Assembly: GCA_021730635.1 (NCBI GenBank)
Contig: JAJNNC010000002.1
Span: 558,001 to 622,000, forward strand
Direction: 5' to 3'
Source of the DNA: Catalimonadaceae bacterium JC749
GTDB taxonomy: Bacteria > Bacteroidota > Bacteroidia > Cytophagales > Cyclobacteriaceae
Length of the DNA stretch: 64,000 bases
In this document: in pieces, positions 50,481 to 57,487 of the stretch
Layout of the letters: each line of letters starts with the position of its first letter
How positions within the stretch are numbered: position 1 is the first letter of the stretch
Notes under the pieces: model-generated
What the model was told of the DNA's origin: nothing
The model's input: only the letters and a program-made list of their open reading frames with translations
Database searches by the model: none
Position numbers and translations under genes: made by a program

Positions 50481-51468
50481 AGACTTTGTTTTTTACGATA
50501 TCTGAAAGATCTATCCTACTTTCTTTCTTCACCTGTCTGTCAGGATGATTACAGAGAATCTGATGCACTACGCTTTGAGCAAGCTCCTTCTGCTCTGTTG
50601 TTCTGATATTTTTATAAGTGAAGTGCTCACAGAGCCATCTTTTTAGGTAAGCTTTACTTTCAGCAATGAAGTTATTTTCCTGTAGTTGCCGGAAAGCAAT
50701 GACTAAAGTGTTTTGTTGCGACAGAAAGTGTAGCTTTTCAGACAGAGGCTCCCCTTTTAACAGCTGATACAACTTTGCCTGGTCTTCTTCAGAGAAGAAG
50801 GGGTTGAGTTTATCCAAGACAGCATCAAAGATGTTTACCTGTAGATGAATAGTTGTGGAGGCTGCTACTGGTTGTTTTGCTTCTCCTTTACGTACTTTTT
50901 CTTGAGCTAAAGCAACTGCCTGTGTTCCTTCTAGCCTGTCTTTGACAGCATCTATAGCATCTACTACAGCGTCATAGTAGAGGATAGCTGTCTGCTCATG
51001 CAACAATTCTTGCAGAAAATGATAAAAATGCTCAGCATTATTTTGAAACGACACCTGTTGCTGATAGTTGAGGAAAGCTTTAATTCGTGAAGGTTTTCTC
51101 CGATAGCTACTCACCTGCAAGGCAAATAAAGCACTATATGCTTCTGGAAAAGTATGTTTTGTGATGTCTACATCTCGCTCAAAGGAGTAGAGCTTACCGG
51201 CTTGCACAAAGAAAGTAGGATGAGGAAAATCATCATAATTTTTCTGTACTTGTGCTAGTTCTCTCTGATACCGTCTGACTCTTTCCTCAAAGACATGGGC
51301 ATTGAGCTCTTCTTTTTCCATCACATATTCTTGCTTCTCAACCAGTATCTTTTTGAGCGTTTCTACCAACTCAATGGTTTGCCTTCTTTGGCGGATACCC
51401 TCATCCCACTGTCTTCGTAATATTTCAAAAAGCTGATAGGTATTGAGGTTATAGTTAGGATACTTCAT
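50461..51468 (-). CDS. Unrecognised protein in the integrase operon
   Basis: A 335-residue protein without a signal peptide or membrane segment. Residues about 30-85 are highly charged and helical, probably a coiled coil. The C-terminal part (LVIAFRQLQENNFIAESKAY, RWLCEHFTYKNI) faintly resembles the RteC/DUF6617-like accessory proteins carried by Bacteroidota mobile elements; that is inference. It is encoded 31 bases after the integrase gene and before the HTH gene, so it probably belongs to the same mobile element. Confidence 0.6.
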   Translation of the reverse strand: MKYPNYNLNTYQLFEILRRQWDEGIRQRRQTIELVETLKKILVEKQEYVMEKEELNAHVFEERVRRYQRELAQVQKNYDDFPHPTFFVQAGKLYSFERDVDITKHTFPEAYSALFALQVSSYRRKPSRIKAFLNYQQQVSFQNNAEHFYHFLQELLHEQTAILYYDAVVDAIDAVKDRLEGTQAVALAQEKVRKGEAKQPVAASTTIHLQVNIFDAVLDKLNPFFSEEDQAKLYQLLKGEPLSEKLHFLSQQNTLVIAFRQLQENNFIAESKAYLKRWLCEHFTYKNIRTTEQKELAQSVVHQILCNHPDRQVKKESRIDLSDIVKNKVSTGSLK

Positions 51469-51499
51469 GGGCTATTTCTGTTCTTTACTAACCTAACAG

Positions 51500-52726
51500 C
51501 TAAAGTAAATTTTCGTTGGCTTCATCAAGCACAGATTCATGTAAACTATCCAAGTAAACTTGGGTGGTTTTTTCCAACTTGTGTCCCAAACTTTCCATAA
51601 TAGTACTTGTAGAATATCCTTTGTGTTTTAAAACAGTAGCATAACTGTGCCTGGCTACGTAAGTCGTTAATTTGAGTGGGAATTCAAGTTCTTTACCGAT
51701 CCTGTTCAACCATTTATTAGTGGTTTTCACAAATTGGCGCACTTTGTTCTTTTCTTGTTCCGCAGTCAAACCTTTTTGCAGGATGGGAAAGAGATAATCA
51801 CCGGGATTTCTCTGATCAGTTCTTAACTGATTCATGATGTTAGCCAACTGATCGGTGATCTTAATAGAAAAAGAAGTAATTTCCCCCACTGTCCGACTCG
51901 TTTTTTGCCGTTCATAACAGATCCTACCCTCAATGATGTTGCTGCATTTCAAGTGAGCCATATCGGTAAAGTTCATACCCTGCGTTAGATAGGAAAATAA
52001 AAAATAGTTCTTGGCATACCATTGTGGAGTAGCGGGTATGGCTGGATAATCATAAATTCGCTTCATCCCCTCATGCGTTAGGGCTCTTTTTCTGCCTGCT
52101 TTAGCTGGTATTTTATAATGAGTAAAAGGATAATCTGCCTGCTTGACCAATCCTTCTTTGATGGCTCGGTTATACATGGTTCTCAAGGAACGCATGTAGA
52201 TGCCAATGGTATTGATTGACAAATCCTTATCTCTTAAATGTCTTTCATATTTTTTGAGGAACTTAAGGTCAACATCTGGAAAGCTGAAGGCTTTTTTATT
52301 TTTAAATACCATAATACTGTTCAGAGCATTGCCATAGGATTGCGCTGTTCCTATACGTTTTTCTTGCTTAAGTTCTTCAATAACAGTTTCAAACATCTCC
52401 TTGACGGTTCCTTCTTTTCTTTTTTCTAGAAACTGCTCCTCAAGGCGGTTAAAAGTAAATTGTTTATTTTGAGCTGCCAGATCTATTAGGATTTGCTTTG
52501 CCTTTTGTTCATATACTGCTATTTGTAACTTCATATCACGATACCTGCCTTTAGCTTTTGGGGAGTTAATTTTGTCCCACTCCTCTTCGGTAGCATACAT
52601 AATTTCATCCTCCATTTCAAGAGAGATATATCTCCTTTCCTTTTTATGAGTCACTCTCAATCTGATAGGATAGCTACCATCCTGGCGTGGCCTTTGTTTA
52701 TGAAGTATGATGCTTACAGTAGCCAT
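51500..52726 (-). CDS. Tyrosine-type site-specific integrase
   Basis: A 408-residue recombinase. An Arm-DNA-binding domain (IILHKQRPRQDGSYPIRLRV) and a SAM-like core-binding domain (about 105-205) precede the catalytic domain. In that domain ARHSYATVLKHKG supplies the conserved His/Arg, then MESLGHKLEKTTQVYLDSL gives the second His and the nucleophilic Tyr. The first conserved Arg position reads TQGMNFTDMAHL, a variation common in this Bacteroidota group. The gene lies about 180 bases from a tRNA-Thr 3' fragment, so it probably integrates at that tRNA. Confidence 0.92.
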   Translation of the reverse strand: MATVSIILHKQRPRQDGSYPIRLRVTHKKERRYISLEMEDEIMYATEEEWDKINSPKAKGRYRDMKLQIAVYEQKAKQILIDLAAQNKQFTFNRLEEQFLEKRKEGTVKEMFETVIEELKQEKRIGTAQSYGNALNSIMVFKNKKAFSFPDVDLKFLKKYERHLRDKDLSINTIGIYMRSLRTMYNRAIKEGLVKQADYPFTHYKIPAKAGRKRALTHEGMKRIYDYPAIPATPQWYAKNYFLFSYLTQGMNFTDMAHLKCSNIIEGRICYERQKTSRTVGEITSFSIKITDQLANIMNQLRTDQRNPGDYLFPILQKGLTAEQEKNKVRQFVKTTNKWLNRIGKELEFPLKLTTYVARHSYATVLKHKGYSTSTIMESLGHKLEKTTQVYLDSLHESVLDEANENLL

Positions 52727-52748
52727 AGATAATTGGTAAGGTTATAAA

Positions 52749-52771
52749 ATTTGATACACCATTTGATACAC
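52749..52771. repeat. Tandem ATTTGATACAC repeats next to the integrase
   Basis: ATTTGATACAC occurs at 52749-52759 and 52761-52771, in front of the integrase gene, and a third time at 53021-53031, beyond the tRNA fragment. Such repeats close to an attachment core may be arm-type integrase binding sites; that is inference. Confidence 0.55.
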
Positions 52772-52905
52772 TTTTCGAGTGTAAAGTTAATGATTATTGA
52801 TCAAGAAGCGTATGTATTTGGTAAAATCAAATGCATAAACTACTGAAAATCAAATAAATAAAATAAATTTGAGAAATATTGATAAATATTGAAAAAGTAT
52901 AGGAT

Positions 52906-52952
52906 ACAGACTTGTAATCAGTAGGTCGGCGGTTCGATCCCGTCAGGGGGCT
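52906..52952 (+). other. 3' part of tRNA-Thr(UGU), candidate attachment site
   Basis: The anticodon loop CTTGTAA (anticodon TGT), most of the anticodon stem (one mismatch), variable loop, a fully paired T arm with loop TTCGATC, and the acceptor strand AGGGGGC plus discriminator T can be folded. The acceptor 5' strand and D arm are absent: upstream is unrelated AT-rich DNA. A tRNA 3' half beside an integrase is the classic scar of integration into a tRNA gene. CCA is not encoded immediately after the discriminator. Confidence 0.85.
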
Positions 52953-52977
52953 CTCCACAGTGCAACTGTGAAAATCA

Positions 52978-53008
52978 AGCACTTACGAAATCTCGTAAGT
53001 GCTTTTTT
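52978..53008 (+). terminator. Rho-independent terminator after the tRNA-Thr fragment
   Basis: An 11-bp perfect stem (AGCACTTACGA and TCGTAAGTGCT) with loop AATC is followed by TTTTT. This is probably the original terminator of the tRNA-Thr gene, which would make the right side of the fragment the original chromosome flank. Confidence 0.85.
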
Positions 53009-53134
53009 ATTTGACACATGATTTGATACACAGCTTAGCTGTAAAAAATAAAGATAGCATAAGTGCCTCTTGAATACTTCTATTTGGAGGCTTTAGGGAT
53101 TATCTATGAATGTAGAGAAGGTTTAGTTCTTTCG

Positions 53135-53547
53135 TTACACCACCGCAAGAAACTCCATAGAGTTAACCACTACCAAATGGCTTTTTAGAAAGTCCTTTTT
53201 ATTTCTGGTAATCATATATTTTATTTCAGAGGATGATTCAGCGGCAACATTCTGTACTGCATCTTCAAAATCCTTGAAGTCAGAGGTAAGGGCTTTTTGT
53301 ATCACCTGTTGATCTACAGGTAGAATTTCTATCCAGTAGGATAAGGCTTGTAATTTCTCTACTATATTTTTATGACTATTCCCTCTACGGAGCACATAAT
53401 AAAGGGTAGTGAAAGATAAGGATGAAGTATAGAGCTTCACTTTATTATCTATGCCTAATTGTATGATCTTTCCGGCATATTAGCAAAAGGTTTTCTCTGC
53501 AACAGGTAGTCAAACAGGATGTTGTTATCCAGGCAGGCATGTTTCAT
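53135..53547 (-). pseudogene. PIN-domain toxin, frameshifted
   Basis: Starting with the ATG at 53545-53547 the frame reads MKHACLDNNILFDYLLQRKP, a PIN-domain N-terminus with the first metal-binding Asp. After FANMPE it stops soon in this frame, but the next frame continues (IIQLGIDNKVKLYTSSLSFT) with the rest of a PIN domain (SDFKDFEDAVQNVAAESS) to VVNSMEFLAVV. So one base is lost or gained near 53470. The stop of the DUF6364 antitoxin gene overlaps this start by one base (TGATG). A sequencing error at this position would restore an intact toxin. Confidence 0.75.
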
Positions 53548-53780
53548 CAGAGATACTTTTCAGCCAGGTAATTATACTTTGCATCTTCTACAGACTCCTT
53601 TTTAGGCATTTTAAGTCCTTTAGGAAGTTGCTTTACCTCTTCTGAAATGATGATATCTTTTTTTGTTACCAGTTTTCTCAAGTAACTTTCTACCAACTGG
53701 TCAAGGTCTGAATTTTGTTCCTTGGCTAACTTCTTGGCCTTCTTAAGGATTTTCGAGTCTATATTCAATTCGACTTTCAT
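53547..53780 (-). CDS. DUF6364-family antitoxin
   Basis: A 77-residue protein. The N-terminus (MKVELNIDSKILKKAKKLAK) forms a ribbon-helix-helix-like DNA-binding segment, and the C-terminus (KYNYLAEKYL) is the family's toxin-binding tail. Such proteins are encoded immediately before PIN toxins in Bacteroidota, as here. It probably represses its own transcription and, if the toxin frame is truly broken, is now an orphan. Confidence 0.82.
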   Translation of the reverse strand: MKVELNIDSKILKKAKKLAKEQNSDLDQLVESYLRKLVTKKDIIISEEVKQLPKGLKMPKKESVEDAKYNYLAEKYL

Positions 53781-53797
53781 AAAAAGAGATTTTTCCG

Positions 53798-53897
53798 AAT
53801 TCTTTCACATCCTACAAATCTTTTCTATCTGCCCACATGCTAATGACTGCTTTCAGGGCTTTGTCTTTATCTTTGGTAGTAGCAGGAGAAACAGAAG
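53798..53897. repeat. Left copy of an imperfect 100-bp direct repeat
   Basis: Hand alignment with 57027-57126 gives 86 identical positions of 100, without gaps. Both copies encode, on the minus strand, the same antitoxin-like stretch (SVSPATTKDKDKAL then MWADR). The two copies bracket the nucleotidyltransferase, methyltransferase-HIT and HNH genes. Confidence 0.75.
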
Positions 53898-53955
53898 CAT
53901 CTTTGATAGATTTAGTTGCTTTTGCAGGCTTATTTTTATTTTTGGTAGTTGACAT
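53812..53955 (-). pseudogene. Antitoxin remnant ended by a nonsense codon
   Basis: A 47-codon frame starting MSTTKNKNKPAKATKS, then SVSPATTKDKDKALKAVISM and WADRKDL, followed by TAG and DVKEFGK. In the second copy at about 57 kb the corresponding codon is CAG (DLQDVKEFSRKL), so a single base change created the stop. The C-terminus WxDRxDLxDVxEFxRxLR is typical of antitoxins partnered with VapC-like PIN toxins. It directly precedes the DUF6364 gene. Confidence 0.6.
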
Positions 53956-54176
53956 AATGAACAATAATGTAATACTTTATTAACTCTTTAAAGAGACACT
54001 GTTTACATTTTTACCTGATTTTTCTAAGAAAAGTTTCTGAGGATTTAAGACCGAAACCTTATTTCGTTCTTCCTAATTCTTGCATCACAACATCAGCACC
54101 AATAGGCATATTTAGCAAATTGAAAGGCAAGAAAAAACTGGTCATAAATACGAATACTATCCTTTAACAATTTTTG

Positions 54177-54428
54177 ATGCCCTACAAAGTAGCTCTTGAA
54201 GCTATCTGCCAGCAGTTTCAGGTGGCCAAATTATATCTCTTCGGTTTAGCGACTACCCAGGCTTTTCGGCCAGAGCACAGTGATATAGATCTGATTGTGC
54301 AATTTGAAAATTTGCCCTGGCCTCCTGAAGAGAAAGGACAGTTATATTGGGATTTACTAGACAATTTGGAAAAGCTATTTAAGCGAAAAGTAGATTTACT
54401 GGTCGAGAAAATAGTTTCCAATTCATAG
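54177..54428 (+). CDS. MNT-type nucleotidyltransferase (MntA-like), no HEPN partner
   Basis: An 83-residue minimal nucleotidyltransferase. The metal-binding SDIDLIVQFE and the late VDLLVEK are typical, and helix LYWDLLDNLEKLFKRK fits MntA antitoxins, which AMPylate HEPN toxins. The usual Gly-Ser of the GSxARG loop reads GLATTQAFR here, so the catalytic serine is replaced. The end is shorter than usual (VEKIVSNS then stop), while the following codons EGISFR still look family-like. No HEPN gene is adjacent. It may be decayed. Homology starts at the ATG at 54177. Confidence 0.6.
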   Translation: MPYKVALEAICQQFQVAKLYLFGLATTQAFRPEHSDIDLIVQFENLPWPPEEKGQLYWDLLDNLEKLFKRKVDLLVEKIVSNS

Positions 54429-54459
54429 GAAGGAATTTCATTTAGGTAAAGTACAGTTT

Positions 54460-55329
54460 TCAATAATTTCTTTTATTTGAAATCACCCCTCTTACTCCGC
54501 CCATAGGATCTTCGACATCTCCTTTATACCTTGGTATTACATGAATATGAACGTGAGGAACTGTCTGTCCGGCAGAAACACCTATATTAATGCCAATGTT
54601 AAATCCATCTGGCTTATATCTTTCTGTAATTAATATTTTCACCCGATTTACTACCAGCCAACAAGCCATTTGATATTTAGGAGACAGATCAAAATATTCG
54701 GCTATATGAATTTTAGGAATAACCAAAGTATGTCCTTTAGATACAGGATATCTATCTAAGATACTATAAACAGTAGCTGCTTCTGTTAATACCTCACGGT
54801 CTGAACCTGGATTGCAAAAAGGACAAGAAGGTTGTTCTACAATATTAATAATATTGTAATGCTGAAATTCGTAGATTTCACAGTGCTCAGTTCGCAAAAT
54901 ACTTTTAAAAGGTAATTTTACATTACATTGATAAGTTGGTTTCCGGTGTATTTTATGGGTCCGGAAACCCTCAAACTTCAAGTCTCTCCTGACAGTAAAG
55001 AATGCTTTACCTCCTGGTTTAAGTAATTCACTCACATGCATCAGCACTTCTGTTTGTTCATCCATCAGAAGCACATTTAATACATAGTTGCAAATAATAA
55101 TATCAAATTTGCCTTCAGGATATGTATTTGCATGGTAGTTATCATATCCATCAATATCTACGCCTTCCTTTTGTAAAAATTTTACATCCGTTCCGAAACC
55201 ACAGCCATAATCCAGAATCCTTCCTTGAATCATACCATTTTTAAATAACCATCTGGTAGGAAAAGAAGCACTTGTTCTTTCCTTGGCTGTAAGATGAGCA
55301 TATAAGTTTTTGTTAGAAAAGAAATCCAT
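54460..55329 (-). CDS. Methyltransferase-HIT fusion protein
   Basis: A 289-residue two-domain protein. Residues about 1-160 are a class I SAM methyltransferase: motif I ILDYGCGFGTD (38-48), FDIIICNYVLNVL, then LLKPGGKAFFTV. Residues about 165-285 are a HIT hydrolase/transferase domain: a CPFC pair (169-172), SKGHTLVIPKIHIAEYF, and the histidine triad HVHIHVIPR (259-267), ending DPMGGVRGVIS. HIT enzymes act on nucleotide phosphoesters; the methyltransferase target is unknown. It begins three bases after the HNH gene stop, so both are one operon. The fusion is intact, with all key residues. Confidence 0.9.
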   Translation of the reverse strand: MDFFSNKNLYAHLTAKERTSASFPTRWLFKNGMIQGRILDYGCGFGTDVKFLQKEGVDIDGYDNYHANTYPEGKFDIIICNYVLNVLLMDEQTEVLMHVSELLKPGGKAFFTVRRDLKFEGFRTHKIHRKPTYQCNVKLPFKSILRTEHCEIYEFQHYNIINIVEQPSCPFCNPGSDREVLTEAATVYSILDRYPVSKGHTLVIPKIHIAEYFDLSPKYQMACWLVVNRVKILITERYKPDGFNIGINIGVSAGQTVPHVHIHVIPRYKGDVEDPMGGVRGVISNKRNY

Positions 55330-55332
55330 ATA

Positions 55333-56463
55333 TTAAATATACCAAGGCTCAAAACCTCTGGTGTTGATTAAATAATCACATTTACTCTTCAAGGCATCAA
55401 ACACCTGCAATTGCCACTTATGGGTATCAAATAAATTTTCTCCCAACAAACCTATACGTACTTCCTTTTCAAATGCTTCTGAATAAGTTTTTTTTATCTC
55501 TTCCCAATAGTGTAGAATGCAATCTTTTCGTTTGTTGAGTAAGCTTTCCGAAGGAATTTTATCACGTTTTTTGTTATTGATTTCTGCTTTTGCAGGCAGC
55601 AAATTCCAAAGATCATTGTTTTTCCAGATGGCAAAGGGAAGCACATGGTCTATACTCAAGTCATCATTTATCACTTTACCTGACCAAATACACTCCAGGT
55701 TACCTTGCCATTTTTCTTGGAGAAAAAATTGTTGGGCTCCTCTGACCTCCCGAATATCTACAGGCGTTTGCATAATTTCTTGTAGCACTTTTTCAGTGGT
55801 CAGCGTACGCTGCTTATCACACTTCACAGTAAAATCAGCCCAGGCCAAAAGGATAGCATTTTTGCCGGTAAGGTAACTGCCTAGATACTCAAATACGGTG
55901 TAATAATCTTTCGGAAATGAATAATATCCGAAATTATCTATCAAATATGAGAGATCTAGGTTTTTTGGTGAACGGACTAATGAGCTTTCATATTGAAATA
56001 TCTTGTAATAATCCCCATACACGGAGTACCCAATATATTTCATTGGCATTTTAGTAATTGTTTCACGTAACTTTTTAGCCAGTTCAAAAACAAGTTGAGA
56101 TACATCAGATTCTAACTTTCCTTTTTTCAAATCATTGAAGAAAGCAGACATTCTTCCCTTCATAGAATAAGATTCTGTTAAGGATTTAAACTTTGAACGA
56201 AAGGCGAGTGACTTGCCCTGGGCTTCACCATTTTTTTGAGGAATGAAATAAGGAGAACCAATAATAGGATAGTAATACTCTAGCCATCGGTAAATCAATA
56301 ATCCTAAAGGCATGATTATCCGGTCTTCCTCCTCTTTCCGAAGATGAGCAAACTCCTGAACCGATTCAATCACACCTCTAAGTAAAGCAAACTTATAGGT
56401 TGTATCCTTACTATCTCTCTCAATGATCTGGTTGATATTTTTAAGAATCTTGAGATTTATCAT
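55333..56463 (-). CDS. HNH-endonuclease-like protein
   Basis: A 376-residue protein with a large helical N-terminal region (1-245, unassigned, rich in aromatic residues) and a C-terminal HNH-type core: LECIWSGKVINDD, LSIDHVLPFAIWKNNDLWNL and EINNKKRDKIPS (about 256-305). The Asp-His of the beta-hairpin and the later Asn residues are present; only one Cys (258) stands where CxxC often occurs, so zinc stabilisation is doubtful. It is encoded immediately before the methyltransferase-HIT gene. A DNA- or RNA-cutting effector controlled by its partner is an attractive but untested idea. Confidence 0.85.
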   Translation of the reverse strand: MINLKILKNINQIIERDSKDTTYKFALLRGVIESVQEFAHLRKEEEDRIIMPLGLLIYRWLEYYYPIIGSPYFIPQKNGEAQGKSLAFRSKFKSLTESYSMKGRMSAFFNDLKKGKLESDVSQLVFELAKKLRETITKMPMKYIGYSVYGDYYKIFQYESSLVRSPKNLDLSYLIDNFGYYSFPKDYYTVFEYLGSYLTGKNAILLAWADFTVKCDKQRTLTTEKVLQEIMQTPVDIREVRGAQQFFLQEKWQGNLECIWSGKVINDDLSIDHVLPFAIWKNNDLWNLLPAKAEINNKKRDKIPSESLLNKRKDCILHYWEEIKKTYSEAFEKEVRIGLLGENLFDTHKWQLQVFDALKSKCDYLINTRGFEPWYI

Positions 56464-56507
56464 GGTAAATGAATATGAACCAGAATTATGTTGATTTTAA
56501 GCTTGAA

Positions 56508-56654
56508 CTACTGTTTCCCATAGCCCTGGTTTTCATAAATGGCAAGCAACTCACCAGGAATATCCTGAATGACCAGGCCAGCAGCTGGAATGGTCATATG
56601 ATTCAACAGTTCCCCTCTCAAACAAGGATCATTAAAAGAATTTAATAAATACAT
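56508..56654 (-). CDS. Small ORF directly upstream of the HNH operon
   Basis: A 48-codon frame starting MYLLNSFNDPCLRGELLNHM, then IPAAGLVIQDIPGELLAIY and ending YGKQ. Its composition looks protein-like (amphipathic, few rare residues), and it ends 44 bases before the HNH start on the same strand. It could be the first gene of the operon, a small regulator, or a relic. No family is recognised. Confidence 0.35.
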   Translation of the reverse strand: MYLLNSFNDPCLRGELLNHMTIPAAGLVIQDIPGELLAIYENQGYGKQ

Positions 56655-56689
56655 CTAAAATGCCACTACTACCACAGAAAATCAGAACT

Positions 56690-57005
56690 AATACATGTAA
56701 AGATACTATTTTCTATTTCTAGTGCAGTTGCAGCAATCAAAGCAGCTGCCATTCAATTTTCGTGATAGTAAGCTTCAATAAATATTTCCCGCAGGTGCTT
56801 GGAAATGCCTGCCTCAAGATCAATAATCCGGAAAGGCATTCGTCTTACATACTTCATTTTTGCAAGTTCTAACCAAAACTTCGCCATAGGTCATGATGCA
56901 GATAAAGAGATTTTCCCAGGAAAGGGAGGTAAGCTGTTCTATGATCTTCTGATCGCCTCTGAATACTGCAATAAGAATATTAGTATCACAAAGTACTCAC
57001 TGTTT
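56690..57005 (-). pseudogene. VapC-like PIN toxin, decayed
   Basis: Read over frames the segment gives DTNILIAVFRGDQKIIEQL, then LFICIMTYGEVLV, then ISKHLREIFIEAYY and MAAALIAATALEIENSIFT, the order of a VapC protein including the late D/N-x-LIAATAL motif, here MAAALIAATAL with the Asp lost. At least two frameshifts and one stop interrupt it, and no start codon fits before the first Asp. It follows the antitoxin remnant just upstream. Confidence 0.75.
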
Positions 57006-57240
57006 TTTCGCCATAGTTTACGGCTAAATTCTTTCACGTCCTGCAAATCTTCTCTATCTGCCCACATGCCTATGACTGCCTCTAAGGCCTTATCTTTATC
57101 CTTGGTAGTAGCAGGTGAAACAGAGGTCGCCAGGAAAGGTAAGGTAATCCTTACAGTTTTATAAACCAGGCTTCTGTTAAGCCTGTTGCTTTAGCAATGA
57201 TGCCCACATGCATACTTTTTTTTGGTTTAACCGCTTTGCC
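57006..57240 (-). pseudogene. VapB-like antitoxin remnant
   Basis: The frame gives SVSPATTKDKDKALEAVIGM, then WADREDLQDVKEFSRKLW, a complete antitoxin C-terminus running straight into the broken PIN toxin. Its expected N-terminus is missing; further upstream GIIAKATGLTEAWFIKL resembles the C-terminal end of Rpn-type nucleases/transposases, in another frame, so several relics are joined here. The part at 57027-57126 is the right copy of the 100-bp repeat. Confidence 0.6.
57027..57126. repeat. Right copy of the imperfect 100-bp direct repeat
   Basis: Matches 53798-53897 at 86 of 100 positions by hand alignment and lies in the same orientation, 3.2 kb away. Confidence 0.75.
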
Positions 57241-57487
57241 ATGTTAACTTCCCTTTCTATAGAAGGTCACATGCCTTTTTTCTCAAGACCTGCCCATACA
57301 TCCAATAAACTTCATGGGTTAGTTCTTAGTTGAACCATTGATGTTCCATTTATCATTACCACGTCTCATACAAAAAAACAGACGAAATAGAAGAACCCCA
57401 CAGCGATCTCTTATTTCCTTCAGCGGTCTTGAGCGGATTCCTATTCCTGTGCGCGAACTATGGCTTATCAAAAAACTACCCAGGCAA

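Noticed and set aside
52961-53031. CRISPR-like spacing of hairpin and ATTTGATACAC copies near the integrase.
   Set aside because: Only one hairpin and few repeats at irregular spacing; there are no spacers or cas genes.
54001-54170. Possible HEPN toxin partner upstream of the nucleotidyltransferase.
   Set aside because: The only protein-like frame is a short minus-strand stretch (ending VMQELGRTK) with no HEPN motif.
56799-57164. 121-codon plus-strand ORF.
   Set aside because: It is the antisense of the decayed VapC/antitoxin remnants, whose family motifs are clear on the minus strand.
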